Of a stretch of 64,000 bases of DNA, positions 32,106 to 42,758 are shown one piece after another. Origin of the DNA: Metaphire vulgaris (Eukaryota; Annelida; Clitellata; Crassiclitellata; Megascolecidae); assembly GCA_018105865.1 (NCBI GenBank), contig CM030834.1:6682668-6746667 (forward strand), given 5' to 3'. How positions within the stretch are numbered: position 1 is the first letter of the stretch; each line of letters starts with the position of its first letter. Below the pieces are notes generated by a model. The model was given only the letters and a program-made list of their open reading frames with translations. It searched no databases and was not told where the DNA came from. Both the position numbers and the translations under genes were made by a program.

Positions 32106-32848
32106 ATTAGGCCAACGTGTTTTTTTATTTAAAAATCTTTGAATTTAAAACGTCTTGTGGTCAATCGTCCTATGGTCAATCGTCATAGAACCGCAAAGAA
32201 GAAAAAAGCGCACAGATAACAGATAGCGGACCCATCATGAGTCCACTTATGTAGACTCCAATTTGACTTCATTTCGCGAAATTGCATAGGGGCCTAATTC
32301 AATTCCACTGAATTTCCAGTCGAGAAAAGAGCAGGCAACCCGGTTCAATGGGGAACTGACTGTCGTTCAAACACATATAGGCTTATGACGCTCCTTAAAT
32401 CTAGAGTAATTAATTTATCAGTTGCCAGCAAGTATACAAACGTAATAGGATCATTAAAAGCAACTATACTCATTTTCTGATCGACTCCTTTATTTTGAGT
32501 TTCAGTTTGTCTCGGTGGTTCACTGAAATATTTTCAGATTCTCTGCTCGACTCTATAGAACTTCACACTAATTATATAATTATTTTACATTAAATTGCAT
32601 TTTGATTTGTTACACAGTGCAGTTTTTAAATTGTTGGCATTCAGACTTTTCTCAAGTATATTAAAAATAAAACATGGTGACGGTTTCACTAACTTACGAT
32701 TGCCTTTGTTTCAAGAAACGTTTTTACAATAATATTGTGTGTATTCCCAGCTGCTTAATAGGTTAAGGGAGAACACAAATGGCGTAGATGGAATAAAACA
32801 TTTGGCTATATAAACCGGGTTCTTGTGATTTACATGCGCATAATTATA

Positions 32849-32975
32849 GGGGCCGTCCATAAAGTACGTCACACTCCGAGGGGAAGAGTCTAAGAAAGTG
32901 TGATAGTCTGTGACAATGGAGGGCGTATAGAGATAAGAGATCACATGTGACGTCGCACTTTCACATATGGACTCT
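32849..32975. mobile_element. Short MITE, GGGGCCGTCCATAAAgtACGTCAC family
   Basis: Left end ggggccgtccataaagtacg; right part gtgacgtcgcactttcacat is its rough inverted partner. Related to the longer element at 43221-43634. Confidence 0.6.
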
Positions 32976-33359
32976 ATGTTCTAGTGCAGTTCTTAAGCAG
33001 ACCGCAGACTAAATTAAGCCATTTTCTTCGTCTCTAAAAATAGCCTCGATATTGATATTAGATGCAACAAGAATATGATTATCTTGTTTGCTTCGGTAAT
33101 TAAGATAAAAGGATCGCAGCGTTGGGAAATAGCGACCAAACGTCGACTGCTTTTAAAGCTTTCGCTTTCGCTTACAATTTTGATAATTTGCTATTCTGTC
33201 TCAATGTTTTAGAATTTAGATATTCATTTCGACTTCTAGAAAACCAACAGCTTGCAATTAATCGCTTTTCAGAAGTGAACATTTAAATCACCAAACCGCT
33301 GCAAATTTTCATGCGCTTATATTTTAAATCTCAGTAATTATCGCCCTGTCCGTCGTCTA

Positions 33360-33730
33360 TCATCGGCGTAGCCACGAGGAGGGGACACGAGGGATAGACC
33401 CCCTATTCGGGCGGAGACCAGTCGTGTGATTATTCAAAACCGATGAGAAAATATTTCAAGGGAGGGGCCTGGTGATTAACGACAGAATTGAGATGCCTTT
33501 GGTCATCCAATAACAAATCGCAATTAAAGTGTTTAATGCGTGAACAAGAAGAGCTCACGGTTGAGCTCTAATATTACTCATATTACTCAAAAGCGTTTGA
33601 GTCTGGGACTCCGCCCCGAATTCCACCGTGAAAGCTTTTCGACGCTCCCTAAGCCCCTAATCGGATCAAACCAAGTTTACCTTTATGAGTGATAGTGCCT
33701 CCCCCCACCATTCTGGCAAAGGCATTATCC
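33360..33730. mobile_element. hAT-like element, same family as 4361-5070 (partial)
   Basis: Starts cggcgtagccacgaggagggg; shares accgatgagaaa-attt, aataacaaatcgcaattaaagt and ctaatattactca with the element at 4361. Right end not found. Confidence 0.5.
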
Positions 33731-34353
33731 CTCATAAATTCCATGATTTAGACGTTCCAGTTCTCTCTCTCCCTCCCCCCATCAACTCTTCCGGTGTCTC
33801 TCTTGCCTGTAGAGTCAGTCAGTGCTGCCCGTGATGAATAGATCCGACTGAGCTGAGTCAGGCATTCAGCTTAGAGTCTCATGAGTTTCTGAGTCCAACT
33901 CATCATTAACGTCTTCTGTGGAGAATACCAATTAAGTTACGTTTGTGTCAGAATCGAGAATATAAGCATGCAAATATATCGTCTGTAGCCATAATTCGTC
34001 TATTAGTTATCTGCTTATTATCGATATAAAGTGTTCTTTCTTCATTTATCTGTTATCTCCATCAAAGAATCGATACAGGAGGTTGGCTGTTTGCGAAGAA
34101 GGCAAAACATGAAGAAATACTCGTAGATTTTGTGTATTTTGTAACAATTATGAAAACGACGATCAGAGTTAGATTTATGTTTCATCTGTTGTCAGTGGCA
34201 ACCAATTCCCTAAAAACTGAGTTCCTAAAAACATCGGACAAACTATTGCATACAGGTGCGCAGGTAATATATACTCGCCTCTTCAAACAAGCAATGTCTT
34301 CTCGATACCATTGACACCTCTCTCCTGAAAGAGTGCTTCGATGTTTCTGGACA

Positions 34354-34457
34354 CCTACTTACCTCTTTAATCAATCTCTCCTTGTTGGAAGGTATATTAT
34401 TTCCTCCTACTTACCTCTTTAATCAATCTCTCCTTGTTGGAAGGTATATTATTTCCT
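34354..34457. repeat. Perfect 52-bp tandem duplication
   Basis: Two apparently identical copies of a unit starting cctacttacctctttaatca, at 34354 and 34406. Confidence 0.95.
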
Positions 34458-34511
34458 CTCTCTCTCTCGCATGCCATTGTTCATTCGCTTCTGAAAAAGT
34501 GCCTTTGGACG

Positions 34512-35145
34512 CAGGCCCGCCGAGAGAAATTCCGGGCCCCTGTGCAGAATGGCCGGCGGGCCCCGAACAATTTTTTAAAAATTGCTGACGACCCTTTTTG
34601 CTTGTCATTGGTTTAACCCAAACAACCGACATTAACCGACACGTTGTCATGTTGCAACTCTCGAAAACTAGTGACCTTTTTTCTTGTCGCTCTTTTTGAC
34701 ACTCAGTAGCATCATTTCACACTTTTCTTGGGAGCGAGATGATTTTTGGCCAAATTTGGCAATATTTTGGCAAATGATAGGCAAATTGTGGGCAATTTTT
34801 GGACCAATTTTGGCAAATTTGAATTTGTTTACATTTTGGGGCAAATTTTTGACAATTTTGGCGATTGATTGCACATTTCACATTTATTTATTGACCTAAT
34901 ACATTATTTCTTCATTTTCCTTGGAGGGCCGCCTGCCCTCCCCCAAATGACGCCCCTGTTCACACTGTTCCTTTTTATGCTTTTTATGTCCTCAGGTCCG
35001 GGTCCCCCTTTTCCTCGCCGGGCCCCTTTCTTTAGTGTTATTATTGGTATTATTGTTAATTATGCATATTCATCATCGGCCCGGGCCCCCTCCAGACCGC
35101 CGGGCCCCTGTGCATTTGCCACCTCTGCCCCTTTCGGCGGCCCTG
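34512..35145. mobile_element. hAT element, CAGGCCCGCCGAGAG family (copy 2) with nested MITE
   Basis: Ends CAGGCCCGCCGAGAG and CTTTCGGCGGCCCTG; GGGCCC-rich termini as at 13087. Flanking octamers do not match. It is interrupted by the MITE at 34704-34958. Confidence 0.8.
34704..34958. mobile_element. hAT MITE, CAGRGGCGTCATTT family (copy 2)
   Basis: 255 bp; ends CAGTAGCATCATTTCACAC and ...CCAAATGACGCCCCTG. Flanks ttgacact/ttcacact match at 7 of 8. Interior has many ttttggcaa/aattttggc repeats. Confidence 0.85.
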
Positions 35146-35148
35146 CCC

Positions 35149-35276
35149 GTGGGTTGGGTTGGGTTTGGTCAGACTTCTCCATATTACTGGTGGGTTGGGT
35201 TGGGTTAGGTCAAGTAACCTTATTACCGGTATGGGTTGGGTTGGAGATTTGGTGGGTTGGGTTGGATTGGGTTCTA
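35149..35276 (+). repeat. GGGTT-rich repeat (G-quadruplex prone)
   Basis: Clusters of gggttgggttgggtt at 35151, 35193 and 35231-35270. A similar degenerate stretch, ending with the same ..ttctaaaaaatgga / ttgtaaaaaatgga sequence, is at 36390-36485. Confidence 0.85.
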
Positions 35277-35340
35277 AAAAATGGATCCATGGACAACTCT
35301 GGGTCATTTGTCAATGCTATTAAATGCTAGTAGCACTTAC

Positions 35341-36103
35341 CTCCATTGAGATAGCGATCAGATTCAAGATTCGAATCCGTAATTTGTCTAGAGCCGTTAT
35401 CAGCGAGATATTCGTGAAAAGAATGCTGCTTCTGTTGCAGTTGAGGACGATGCTGGAAATGACCGAAGGAATGACGACTGCCCGGATGACCACAGCATCC
35501 ATTCGCCTGACACTCGTCCCCCATCGCATGGTTGGCAGCGGCGGCGGAGGAGAGCACAGAGGCGCCACCTGTCGGGCTCCTGCTACTGCTGCTGCTGGTT
35601 TCGTCTTTCGTCCAGGATACAGCGCGACCGACATCGTTGGCACCGAATCTCGGATATTTCGAATCGACGAAATGAGCGTTGCCTAAGGCTTCTTTGTGGC
35701 GCCGAAATGACCCCTGGGCGGGGGTGATCGGCGGACTTAGCACTTCCGTCGCATTTCGAACGCACCCGTTTGACTCCAGTTGATTCGCAATCCCAACACT
35801 TTCGCTGATGTCCATTAGGCTTCTATCGCCGAATCGAATCGTCTTCTGCCCTAAAGCACGATTAGATTTTGTCTCAGCCGAATGGGATTCTCGGAAAGAA
35901 CACCCTCCCTCCGCACTGGCGCTGCTCTGCAAGAGTCCCGGAAGGTCTGTGGTAAAGTTGAGGGAGACATGATGGATGGGCAGCCGACGGGAATATTGCA
36001 TCGGGTGCTGTACGTAGGCAGATGCATTCTGGATTGAAGACCAATCGTCGTTATGTCCAAATTCCGCTGATGAAGATATTTTCGACGAAGAATAATTGTA
36101 CAT
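35341..36103 (-). CDS. gata456: GATA transcription factor, exon 1 of CDS (N-terminal region)
   Basis: The ATG at 36103 (context GATAAAATGT, A at -3) starts MYNYSSSKISSSAEFGHNDD. It lies 14 bases after an acceptor (ttttttaattttag), so the 5' UTR continues in an upstream exon that I cannot place. The exon encodes 254 codons plus one base and ends at a consensus donor (GGAG|gtaagt, 35340), phase 1, matching exon 2. The region is Ser-, Gln- and His-rich with VLSPPITPAQGSFRRH and an Ala run, typical of the activation-domain part of GATA factors. It has no conserved fold that I recognise. A longer upstream reading (from 36163) crosses the acceptor and is not used. With the other exons the protein is 560 aa. 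Confidence 0.85.
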
Positions 36104-36542
36104 TTTATCAGAGAAACCTAAAATTAAAAAATCCGGAATTGTTACCTTATCAGTCTTAATCAAATTTCTTAAGAAATGTTGGATTTTAATTATAATAGAC
36201 CTGCTGCAACAACGCAGAATAATGCTTGGTCAGCCTTGGTGCCGACTTACAAATTTCAAGTGGCATTTTTCATTTAATGGCCGTCAGAATTGTGCCATAA
36301 TATTCAACGTCTTTCAATTGTTTCAATAAATTCTATCGCTTCAACCGTTTCTGTCTTTTCGTGATTAGTCTTTGTTCTGTCTAAGAAAATGTTATGTATG
36401 GGTTTGTTTTGGGTCAAGTAACCCAGTTGTTTTCGTGGATTGGGTTTGAATAGTGATGGGTGGGTTGCGTTGTAAAAAATGGACCCGTGTCCATGTTTGC
36501 GTGAATGGTCATTGTCTTCCCCCAAGATTCGACCGTACGTTA

Positions 36543-36865
36543 AGGTAAAGGTAGTCCCGAACTCGAACGAGCATAGGGTTTCCGGCGCTGATCTCCGGTA
36601 GCCTACTAGGCAAGCAGCGACGCAGGTGGCCTACGCCATTAATCAAGAGTAGGTTGCCATTAATATCTCTAGACCTGCGTTTTACCTTCACAGCTTAACG
36701 CTGCTACCAATTTATCGACGCCTAAGCGACGAACGGCTTGGTTGGCCTCCGGCACCACGATTAGATCCCAGGATGGTCACCCATCCAAGTACTAACCGCG
36801 CTAGACATTGCTTAACTTCGGTGTTCTGACGAGAACCGATCGCACGACGCCAAATACGCCGGTTT
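36543..36865 (-). mobile_element. 5S-rRNA-headed SINE (SINE3-like) with 12-bp TSD
   Basis: On the minus strand the first about 115 bases (from 36865 down to about 36745) match the 5S rRNA core: AACACCGAAGTTAAGCAATG and GGTTAGTACTTGGATGGGTG. This covers the internal pol III promoter region. A non-5S body follows. The direct repeat gaccgtacgtta flanks the unit (36531-36542 and 36866-36877). Body copies occur at 25398. Confidence 0.85.
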
Positions 36866-36974
36866 GACCGTACGTTACGTCTCAAATAAAATACGCATCT
36901 TTATTATACGTAAACTAATCGTAACTACTATACGTAACTAATAGGTTTCAATATACATGTGTAAATAATCTTAA

Positions 36975-38370
36975 CTCTCAACATAAAATGGTTAAATTTG
37001 GTGTCCCGCAGGGTTCCATTTTGGGACCCCTACTATTCTTAATATATATAAACGACCTTCCAAATGTTTCAACGTTCCTTGAATTCATTATTTTTGCAGA
37101 TGATACCAATGTAATAGCTAGCCATACTAACCTCAATGAATTAATTAAGACTATAAATCTAGAGCTGGAAAAACTATCCAATTGGTTTAAGTTAAATAAA
37201 CTGGAACTAAACATTTCTAAGACTAATTTTATAAAATTTAACCCTAAGAATAAATCCCCTTATCTCATTTCTGATAATATAATAATAAATGACCAAATTA
37301 TCCACCAAACATCATCTTCTAAATTTTTGGGCGTTATTTTAGATCAAAAATTAAGCTGGAAAGATCATGTAGGCCAGTTGGCAAATAAAATATCTAAGAA
37401 TCTGAATATAATAAGGCACATAAAGAATTACTTAGAGCCGAGAGCTCTTCATAACCTCTATTTTACATTAATTCACTCTAACTTAACTTATGTAAATATT
37501 ATTTGGGGAAATAATTATATGACTATTATAGATAAAATCCAAATATTACAGAACAAAGCGGTAAGATTAGTATTTAAAGGATGTACATATATGGATACAA
37601 ATAATCTATTTAAAAAATTTAAAATTCTTAAAATGGTAAATATTTTCAAATATCAAGCTTCTATCTTTATATTTAAATATATTCACAATCTTTTACCCAC
37701 TATTTACTACATCATTAAATTTCTTGATTTGCATAAGAATAGCTCTATCAGTATACTTAGAAATAACATAAACCTATATATCCCTTATGCTCACACCAAC
37801 ACTAGACTATTCACGATAAAATACTCAGGACCCAGAACTTGGAATTCTCTTCCCACTAATTTAAAATCGATTATGACCTCATCTCATTTTAAGATAAATC
37901 TTAAAAAATTTCTTCTACAAAACCAATCTGTAATTGAGTAGTATCAATTTGTTATTTAATAAGTATCAGCTACCTGTCTTTACTCAAGTATTCCAACAGT
38001 TTAAGCTAATTTATTTACCTCATTTAGCCAATTATTATTAATCTTTATTGATCATTTAGGTAACTCCACCTTTCTGTTAAAATCTTGTCCTCACTTGCTA
38101 GTATTTAGTTTAATTATACTCATTCTTTCTAGGATTACCACCTTTCGGGATCTATGATTCCTTATAACATACAGTGTCACTAAGAAATTATTTATGCAAT
38201 TGTTGCTCCTTTTCATTTTATTTCTTATTTTTTGGTACTTAGTATAAGTTAGTTAAAGTTAAATTTTCTAAAGTTTGCATTAAATATACTAGGTGTGTAT
38301 CCTGACATATTTCTATTTGTATCATTTGTGTATGTATTGTGAAATAAAAGACCATTTGAAAGACCATTTG
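36975..38370 (+). mobile_element. 5'-truncated LINE with long intact RT C-terminal ORF
   Basis: The ORF 36988-37941 (317 codons, no stop) begins VKFGVPQGSILGPLLFLIYI (RT motif B). It continues with the catalytic FADDTNV, then LNISKTNFIKF and FLGVILDQKLSWKDHV (motifs D and E), and ends in the usual C-terminal RTWNSLPTNL...INLKKFLLQN. The endonuclease and first half of RT are missing. The 3' UTR ends in a short repeat (aagaccatttga, twice) near 38350-38370. It is the least decayed LINE here, so probably the youngest. It belongs to the Jockey/CR1 side of the non-LTR tree by motif style; subclass not determined. Confidence 0.88.
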
Positions 38371-38662
38371 AAACTATGTCCAAAAGTGAAATATGCGTAT
38401 TGTACGTAAAATACGTTAGCGGTGACGTCATGATTCGACATACTTATATGGTTCCCTATTATCTATACAGCTGTATGGTAAAGCCATTATTGCTATATGT
38501 GTGGTCGAATCATGACCTCCCCTAGCGGGTTCTGGGCGGAGTCTAGCCGCCCAAAATTTTGGGCAACACATTCAAACTTTGGAACAATATTGCAGACTTT
38601 GTGACAGCTATTCAGCAATCGTCTTACAGGCCCGATCGTGGCCCATCAGGTCAAATTTCCTT

Positions 38663-38665
<3 letters not shown>

Positions 38666-38700
<35 letters not shown>
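38666..38700. repeat. (GTAA)n microsatellite
   Basis: Eight to nine copies of gtaa/taag. Confidence 0.95.
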
Positions 38701-38729
38701 ACCGGAGACGACTTGATGGCCGGAGATGA

Positions 38730-38925
38730 CTGAGATCCTCTACCACGGCTGAACTAATTGTCCCTAGGACGAGTCTCGTCACTGTCGGTGATCGAGCTTT
38801 TCCGGTAGCTGCTGCGCGCGCTTGGAACTCACTTCCTGCAGATATTCAGGAGTCTCCATCATTCGACACATTCAAGAAACGTCTCAAATCTTGGCTATTC
38901 AGAACTAGTTATTTAGTTATGTAAT
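38730..38925 (+). mobile_element. LINE C-terminal fragment
   Basis: Encodes STTAELIVPRTSLVTVGDRA...AARAWNSLPADIQESPSFDT FKKRLKSWLF, the C-terminus of a CR1/L2-like RT. Confidence 0.85.
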
Positions 38926-39299
38926 ATGTTCACGCAGTCTTTTGACTAGTCACCACATTAATCTAGACTTTACTTACTTGCTATGTCCTTAGTGTTTTTG
39001 CAAGAATCTCACAGCTATTCTTCGCCCGATCAGAGAGAGGTTCCAATCTGCTACCCCTCTTGTGACTGCGCTAGGGGACATCAAGGCAGACACGAACGTC
39101 TACGTCTACGATCAATTGGAAGACTTTGTGGAAGCGCCATGAGTTCTCTAAGGGGTATCTGAGGCTGAACCCAAGCCGCAGAAAGTCTGAGCAGTGTTAC
39201 AGTTAGACTGTGAACATTGATGCATGCTTTGTTCTGTAAATGAGTGGGGAAAACTGCACTGCAACTAAGTACATCGATTCTGTCGTCAATCGCCCTTCT

Positions 39300-39965
39300 C
39301 AAATTGTATCAAGAATCTTGGTATTTACTTAGACAGTAGGCATAACTTGACCTTCAAAGAGCATTTTGCTAGACTCTCTCGATCCTGCTTTTATCAACTT
39401 AGGCAAATTAGGGTTATTCGTTCTTCACTTTCTTTATCTGCAGCCAAATCTTTGTGGCTAGTAGGCTAGACTATTGCAATTCTCTTTATCTTGGCCTGCC
39501 CAAAAGCCTGTTCTCCTCTCTGCAATCTGTCCTAAATGCTGCGGCTCGTCTTGTGGCTAAAGCTCCTCGCTACTCTAGCATCTCAGATTTTATTCTTAAC
39601 ACCTTACATCGGCTTCCAATTTCTGACCGCATTAAATTCAAACAAGTAATTATTGTTGTCTTACATTACTGAGCTTTTCAAATCACCCTCTTCCACTGCT
39701 CATCGCCTGCTCCACTCCACTGATCAGAAGAATGCCTATGTTCTTAGATCACGCTCTGCTCTTACTCAGCGTCGAGCTGTTGCAGTGACTGGACCCTTCC
39801 TCTGGAATGCATTGAACCCATCCATTCGGGCCTCATTTCTTACTTCCTCGCTCTGTTCAATGCAAAAGCTAAAGTCTCACTACTTTATCACGCGACTTTA
39901 ATGACAGGAGCGCATCTGAGTAGAAATATAAGAGGCGCTATATAAATTATATATTACATTACATT
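39300..39965 (+). mobile_element. LINE 3' fragment with (ATTAC)n tail
   Basis: Frameshifted RT thumb region: KNLGIYLDSRHNLTFKEHF, ASRLDYCNSLYLGLPKSLFS, LHRLPISDRIKFKQ, and C-terminus VAVTGPFLWNALNPSIRASF. Ends gcgctatataaattatatattacattacatta, a simple-repeat tail of ATTAC pentamers. Confidence 0.88.
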
Positions 39966-40664
39966 AAATAATGTCGACTATATACAGAGATTATGTTGCT
40001 CTCATATCGTTGTGTGGCCGGGCTCATGAAAGTTGAGGGAAGATGAAGCTGCAGTAGCTTATAGTCTTATTACACGGAAGCAATAAACGTATACAATCTG
40101 ATAAAGTTGATCACGATACCAACATCATTGCAGAAGCCGACAAAAGACTGATAAAAGTCAACATCAGAATAGCGATTGTTAGTAGTTGGCCGGCGTCTCT
40201 CTCATCGCTGTTTAACGTTTTTATGCTGTCATTGCATGGCACACGCGCCCGTATCTAATAGCCTATGATGCGAAAGTGCCTAAAAGCAGTTGACTTCTTA
40301 TCAGTCGAATGCTGAAGAACAGCCCTGGTCTTCACAGCAAAGAGAGAAAATAATATTTTATCTGCAATTTAACTGCTTTAAGTGCAGCCTTGTTCAAAGT
40401 GTTGTATAAAGTGCCTAGTAGTCTCTTAACTTATGCCTATAGGTATAGGGCAAAATAGACAGTTTTAGCTCAAAATTTACTATTAGCACTGCAATATATT
40501 TTTGTCAGATCAAAGAAGATATTTTGCAAACACAGTAACGTCTTGTGATATTTCGCCGACAATTTTCTAAATAATTAGTAAATCGTCTGACATTGTCTAC
40601 CTTTACGATACACTACACTTCTCATCCATAGAAATACACAAGGATTTGTTTTGTGTTTGTCCAG
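39966..40664. other. Intergenic stretch without recognisable feature
   Basis: No gene or repeat boundary that I can support. Confidence 0.4.
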
Positions 40665-41125
40665 TAATTTTTTTTCAATCCCACCCGTCTCCGTCTATTT
40701 TCCTTCATTTCCCTTACCATCTCTCCATCTTTCCTCCATCTCTGTTTTCGCCTACCCCTCCCCTCTCATTTCTCTATCTCCTACCACACTACCACCCCTA
40801 CCCATTTCCTCTCTCTCTATCCCTTCTCCTTCCATTTCCCTTCCTCGTCCTCATTCCCACATGTCCCTCTCCATCTTCTCTTTTCTCCCCTTCACTCCTC
40901 TCCTTTTCCCTACCCACTTCACTCTCATTCTTCCCTCCCTTACCTATTCTTATCCACTCTCCCCCATTCTCTTTCCCGCATTCCCTTCACCTCTCCTCTC
41001 CATACTACTCGATACAAACTGGATATCATTGCGAAACCTAATTCTTATACTCGATTATTTCCCCCTCGCCTCATGCTTTCCTTTTCCTTCCTTCTCCATT
41101 CCTTCCCTCACGATCCCCTCCCTTA
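40665..41125 (+). repeat. Long pyrimidine-rich, nearly G-free tract
   Basis: About 450 bases of C/T-rich sequence (ctctcc, ttccct, cccatt units) with very few G on this strand. It yields long Ser/Pro/Leu/Phe ORFs in two frames, an artefact of composition. Confidence 0.85.
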
Positions 41126-41581
41126 TCCTTTCTATACATGCATACATACGTACATGAGTAACACACGTGATTACATTATATACAGTACGTAATGTGTATA
41201 AGGTCACGTATTGAAGCACGTAACTATTCTGTGGAGTTTCTTCACAGTCTTTCCCTCTCGCGAATACCGCCACATGAACTAACTCTCAAACAGACAGCCA
41301 TCGTGATACTTTTCTTAACATGAATGCGATGAAAGGGCAATGCAACGGAACACGAGACTGATTGTGGAAGATTGTCACCAACATTTTATAACTACAGAAA
41401 TCTTATCAGAAATAGCGGGGAGCTTGGCTGTTCTCCCCCCGATTTTTTGTTCTAGCATTTATGCCGTGATTTGTCATTGACAGGAACATGGCATGATGAG
41501 CAGTTCGATGTTTGCCGGTATAGCGTATAATAACGACTCTCCAGTCATAATTTTATATGTAATAATTACTCCCCGTCATTA

Positions 41582-41583
41582 TA

Positions 41584-41617
<34 letters not shown>

Positions 41618-41950
41618 TACAGTCAAAATGTGTAAATAGTCATTACACGAAATGACTAAACGTTTCAGTCATTGTGTGTAATGATCAATCGGGTCAATCA
41701 TTTCATGGAATGGCTAAAATAACCAGTAATTTCATGCAATGACTAACTTTTCCAATGATTTATTTCACACTTTGACTGACAGCTATATTCGCTAATATAA
41801 TCCTATAAGACTGCGATTTCCGAGTCTCAGGCTGTGCTAATGCATGAAATGAAGACCCTATTGGATATTACACACAATGACTGAAACTTTTAGTAATTTC
41901 GTGTAATGACTAATTACACGTTTTGACTGTAACAAACACAGACACACACA

Positions 41951-42003
<53 letters not shown>
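41582..42003. mobile_element. Element with about 65-bp inverted repeats continuing into mirrored TA/TG microsatellites
   Basis: Left arm (TA)n(TG)n-GTTACAGTCAAAATGTGTAA... and right arm ...GTTTTGACTGTAAC-(CA)n(TA)n are near-perfect inverted repeats for over 60 bases, through catttcgtgtaatgact and cacacaatgactgaaac. A direct repeat taataattactcycc lies outside both ends (about 41560-41574 and 42017-42031). Interior has no ORF. Confidence 0.75.
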
Positions 42004-42005
<2 letters not shown>

Positions 42006-42379
42006 CTCTCTCCATATAATAATTACTCTCCATGCAGAAGAAATAGACGTAGCCTATCTCAACTATATTCGATTTCTGATCGAAGTGTTTACTATTTAGC
42101 AAATGAGACTAGTGATTGTTTCTTAATTTTTAATATTGCAATTTTTAAAAATGCAACCAAGAATTGACTGTTTGTGCAAAATAAAGCAAGCATGTCTATC
42201 TCATTAACAGTAATTATATTTGAGATAATTGACGAAGCTGATTCTGGAAAAAATTTAGTGTGTTCAATCTATCTGTAAACTCAATTAACACGAAATGAAC
42301 ATGAAAGGAATTTCACTAGTAGCGACTTCGTCAGAGCCAATGCGAAGTCTATTAGATCAACTCGAGAGAGGGAGTCTTT

Positions 42380-42755
42380 TAGGTCTCATTCGAACGATTC
42401 CAACCAACCATGTTGCGTGACCTTCCGGGTTCTTCATGACCTCACCTGACCGGAATAGGCCTACACCTCTGCCGAGGATGACGGATCAGCGCCGACAACT
42501 TCGTTCCAGCACTCGGCTATTGCTGTATGTCCCTCCTCCACTCAAGACGGCGAAGCTAGGCGAGAGAACAGTCACTCGTTGGAATCCATACCTTTGGAAC
42601 TTTCTTCCTGAATCTGTCACCAAGGCTACCTCCTACGACGCTTTCTCTAAAACCCTAAGGCGCACCTATTTACGCTTACGCTTGCTGATGTAAAGCGCTT
42701 TTGTTTTTGACTATTAGCCATGATACTGCGCTGCATAAGTTGTCTTGGATAGAAT
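42380..42755 (+). mobile_element. LINE C-terminal fragment (copy 1 of tandem pair)
   Basis: Encodes RRQLRSSTRLLLYVPPPLKT, LGERTVTRWNPYLWNFLPES and KATSYDAFSKTLRRTYL, ending in a gatagaatagaatgcgc tail. Confidence 0.85.
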
Positions 42756-42758
42756 AGA

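Larger units (their letters stand above)
30441..32192. mobile_element. Foldback/MULE-like element with GACGATTGACCA repeats and 9-bp target duplication
   Basis: A 9-bp direct repeat gcaaagaag flanks it (30432-30440 and 32193-32201). Terminal inverted sequences share GACGATTGACCATAG...ACGATTGACCAC, and the left end carries five tandem variants of acgattgaccay. A 9-bp duplication fits Mutator-like elements, but no transposase is visible. The interior is mainly a LINE fragment. Confidence 0.6.
32202..34353 (-). other. GATA gene intron 1, middle part
   Basis: Holds two recognisable repeats: a GGGGCCGTCCATAAAG MITE (32849-32975) and a copy of the 4361 hAT family (about 33360-33730). No exon that I can support. 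Confidence 0.5.

Noticed and set aside
34869..35330. 153-codon Gly/Pro-rich ORF
   Set aside because: Covers the GGGCCC-rich end of a hAT element and the GGGTT repeat; no conserved domain.
36104..36163. Upstream methionine extending the GATA protein (MIKTDKVT...)
   Set aside because: The extension crosses a clear splice acceptor (ttttttaattttag); the ATG at 36103 lies just inside the exon with good context.
36745..36865. Functional 5S rRNA gene
   Set aside because: Diverged from 5S consensus at many positions, fused to a non-5S body and bounded by a target duplication, so it is a SINE head.
40646..41157. 131- and 168-codon Ser/Pro/Leu/Phe ORFs
   Set aside because: Artefact of a pyrimidine-rich tract; two frames are open at once, no start context and no domain.
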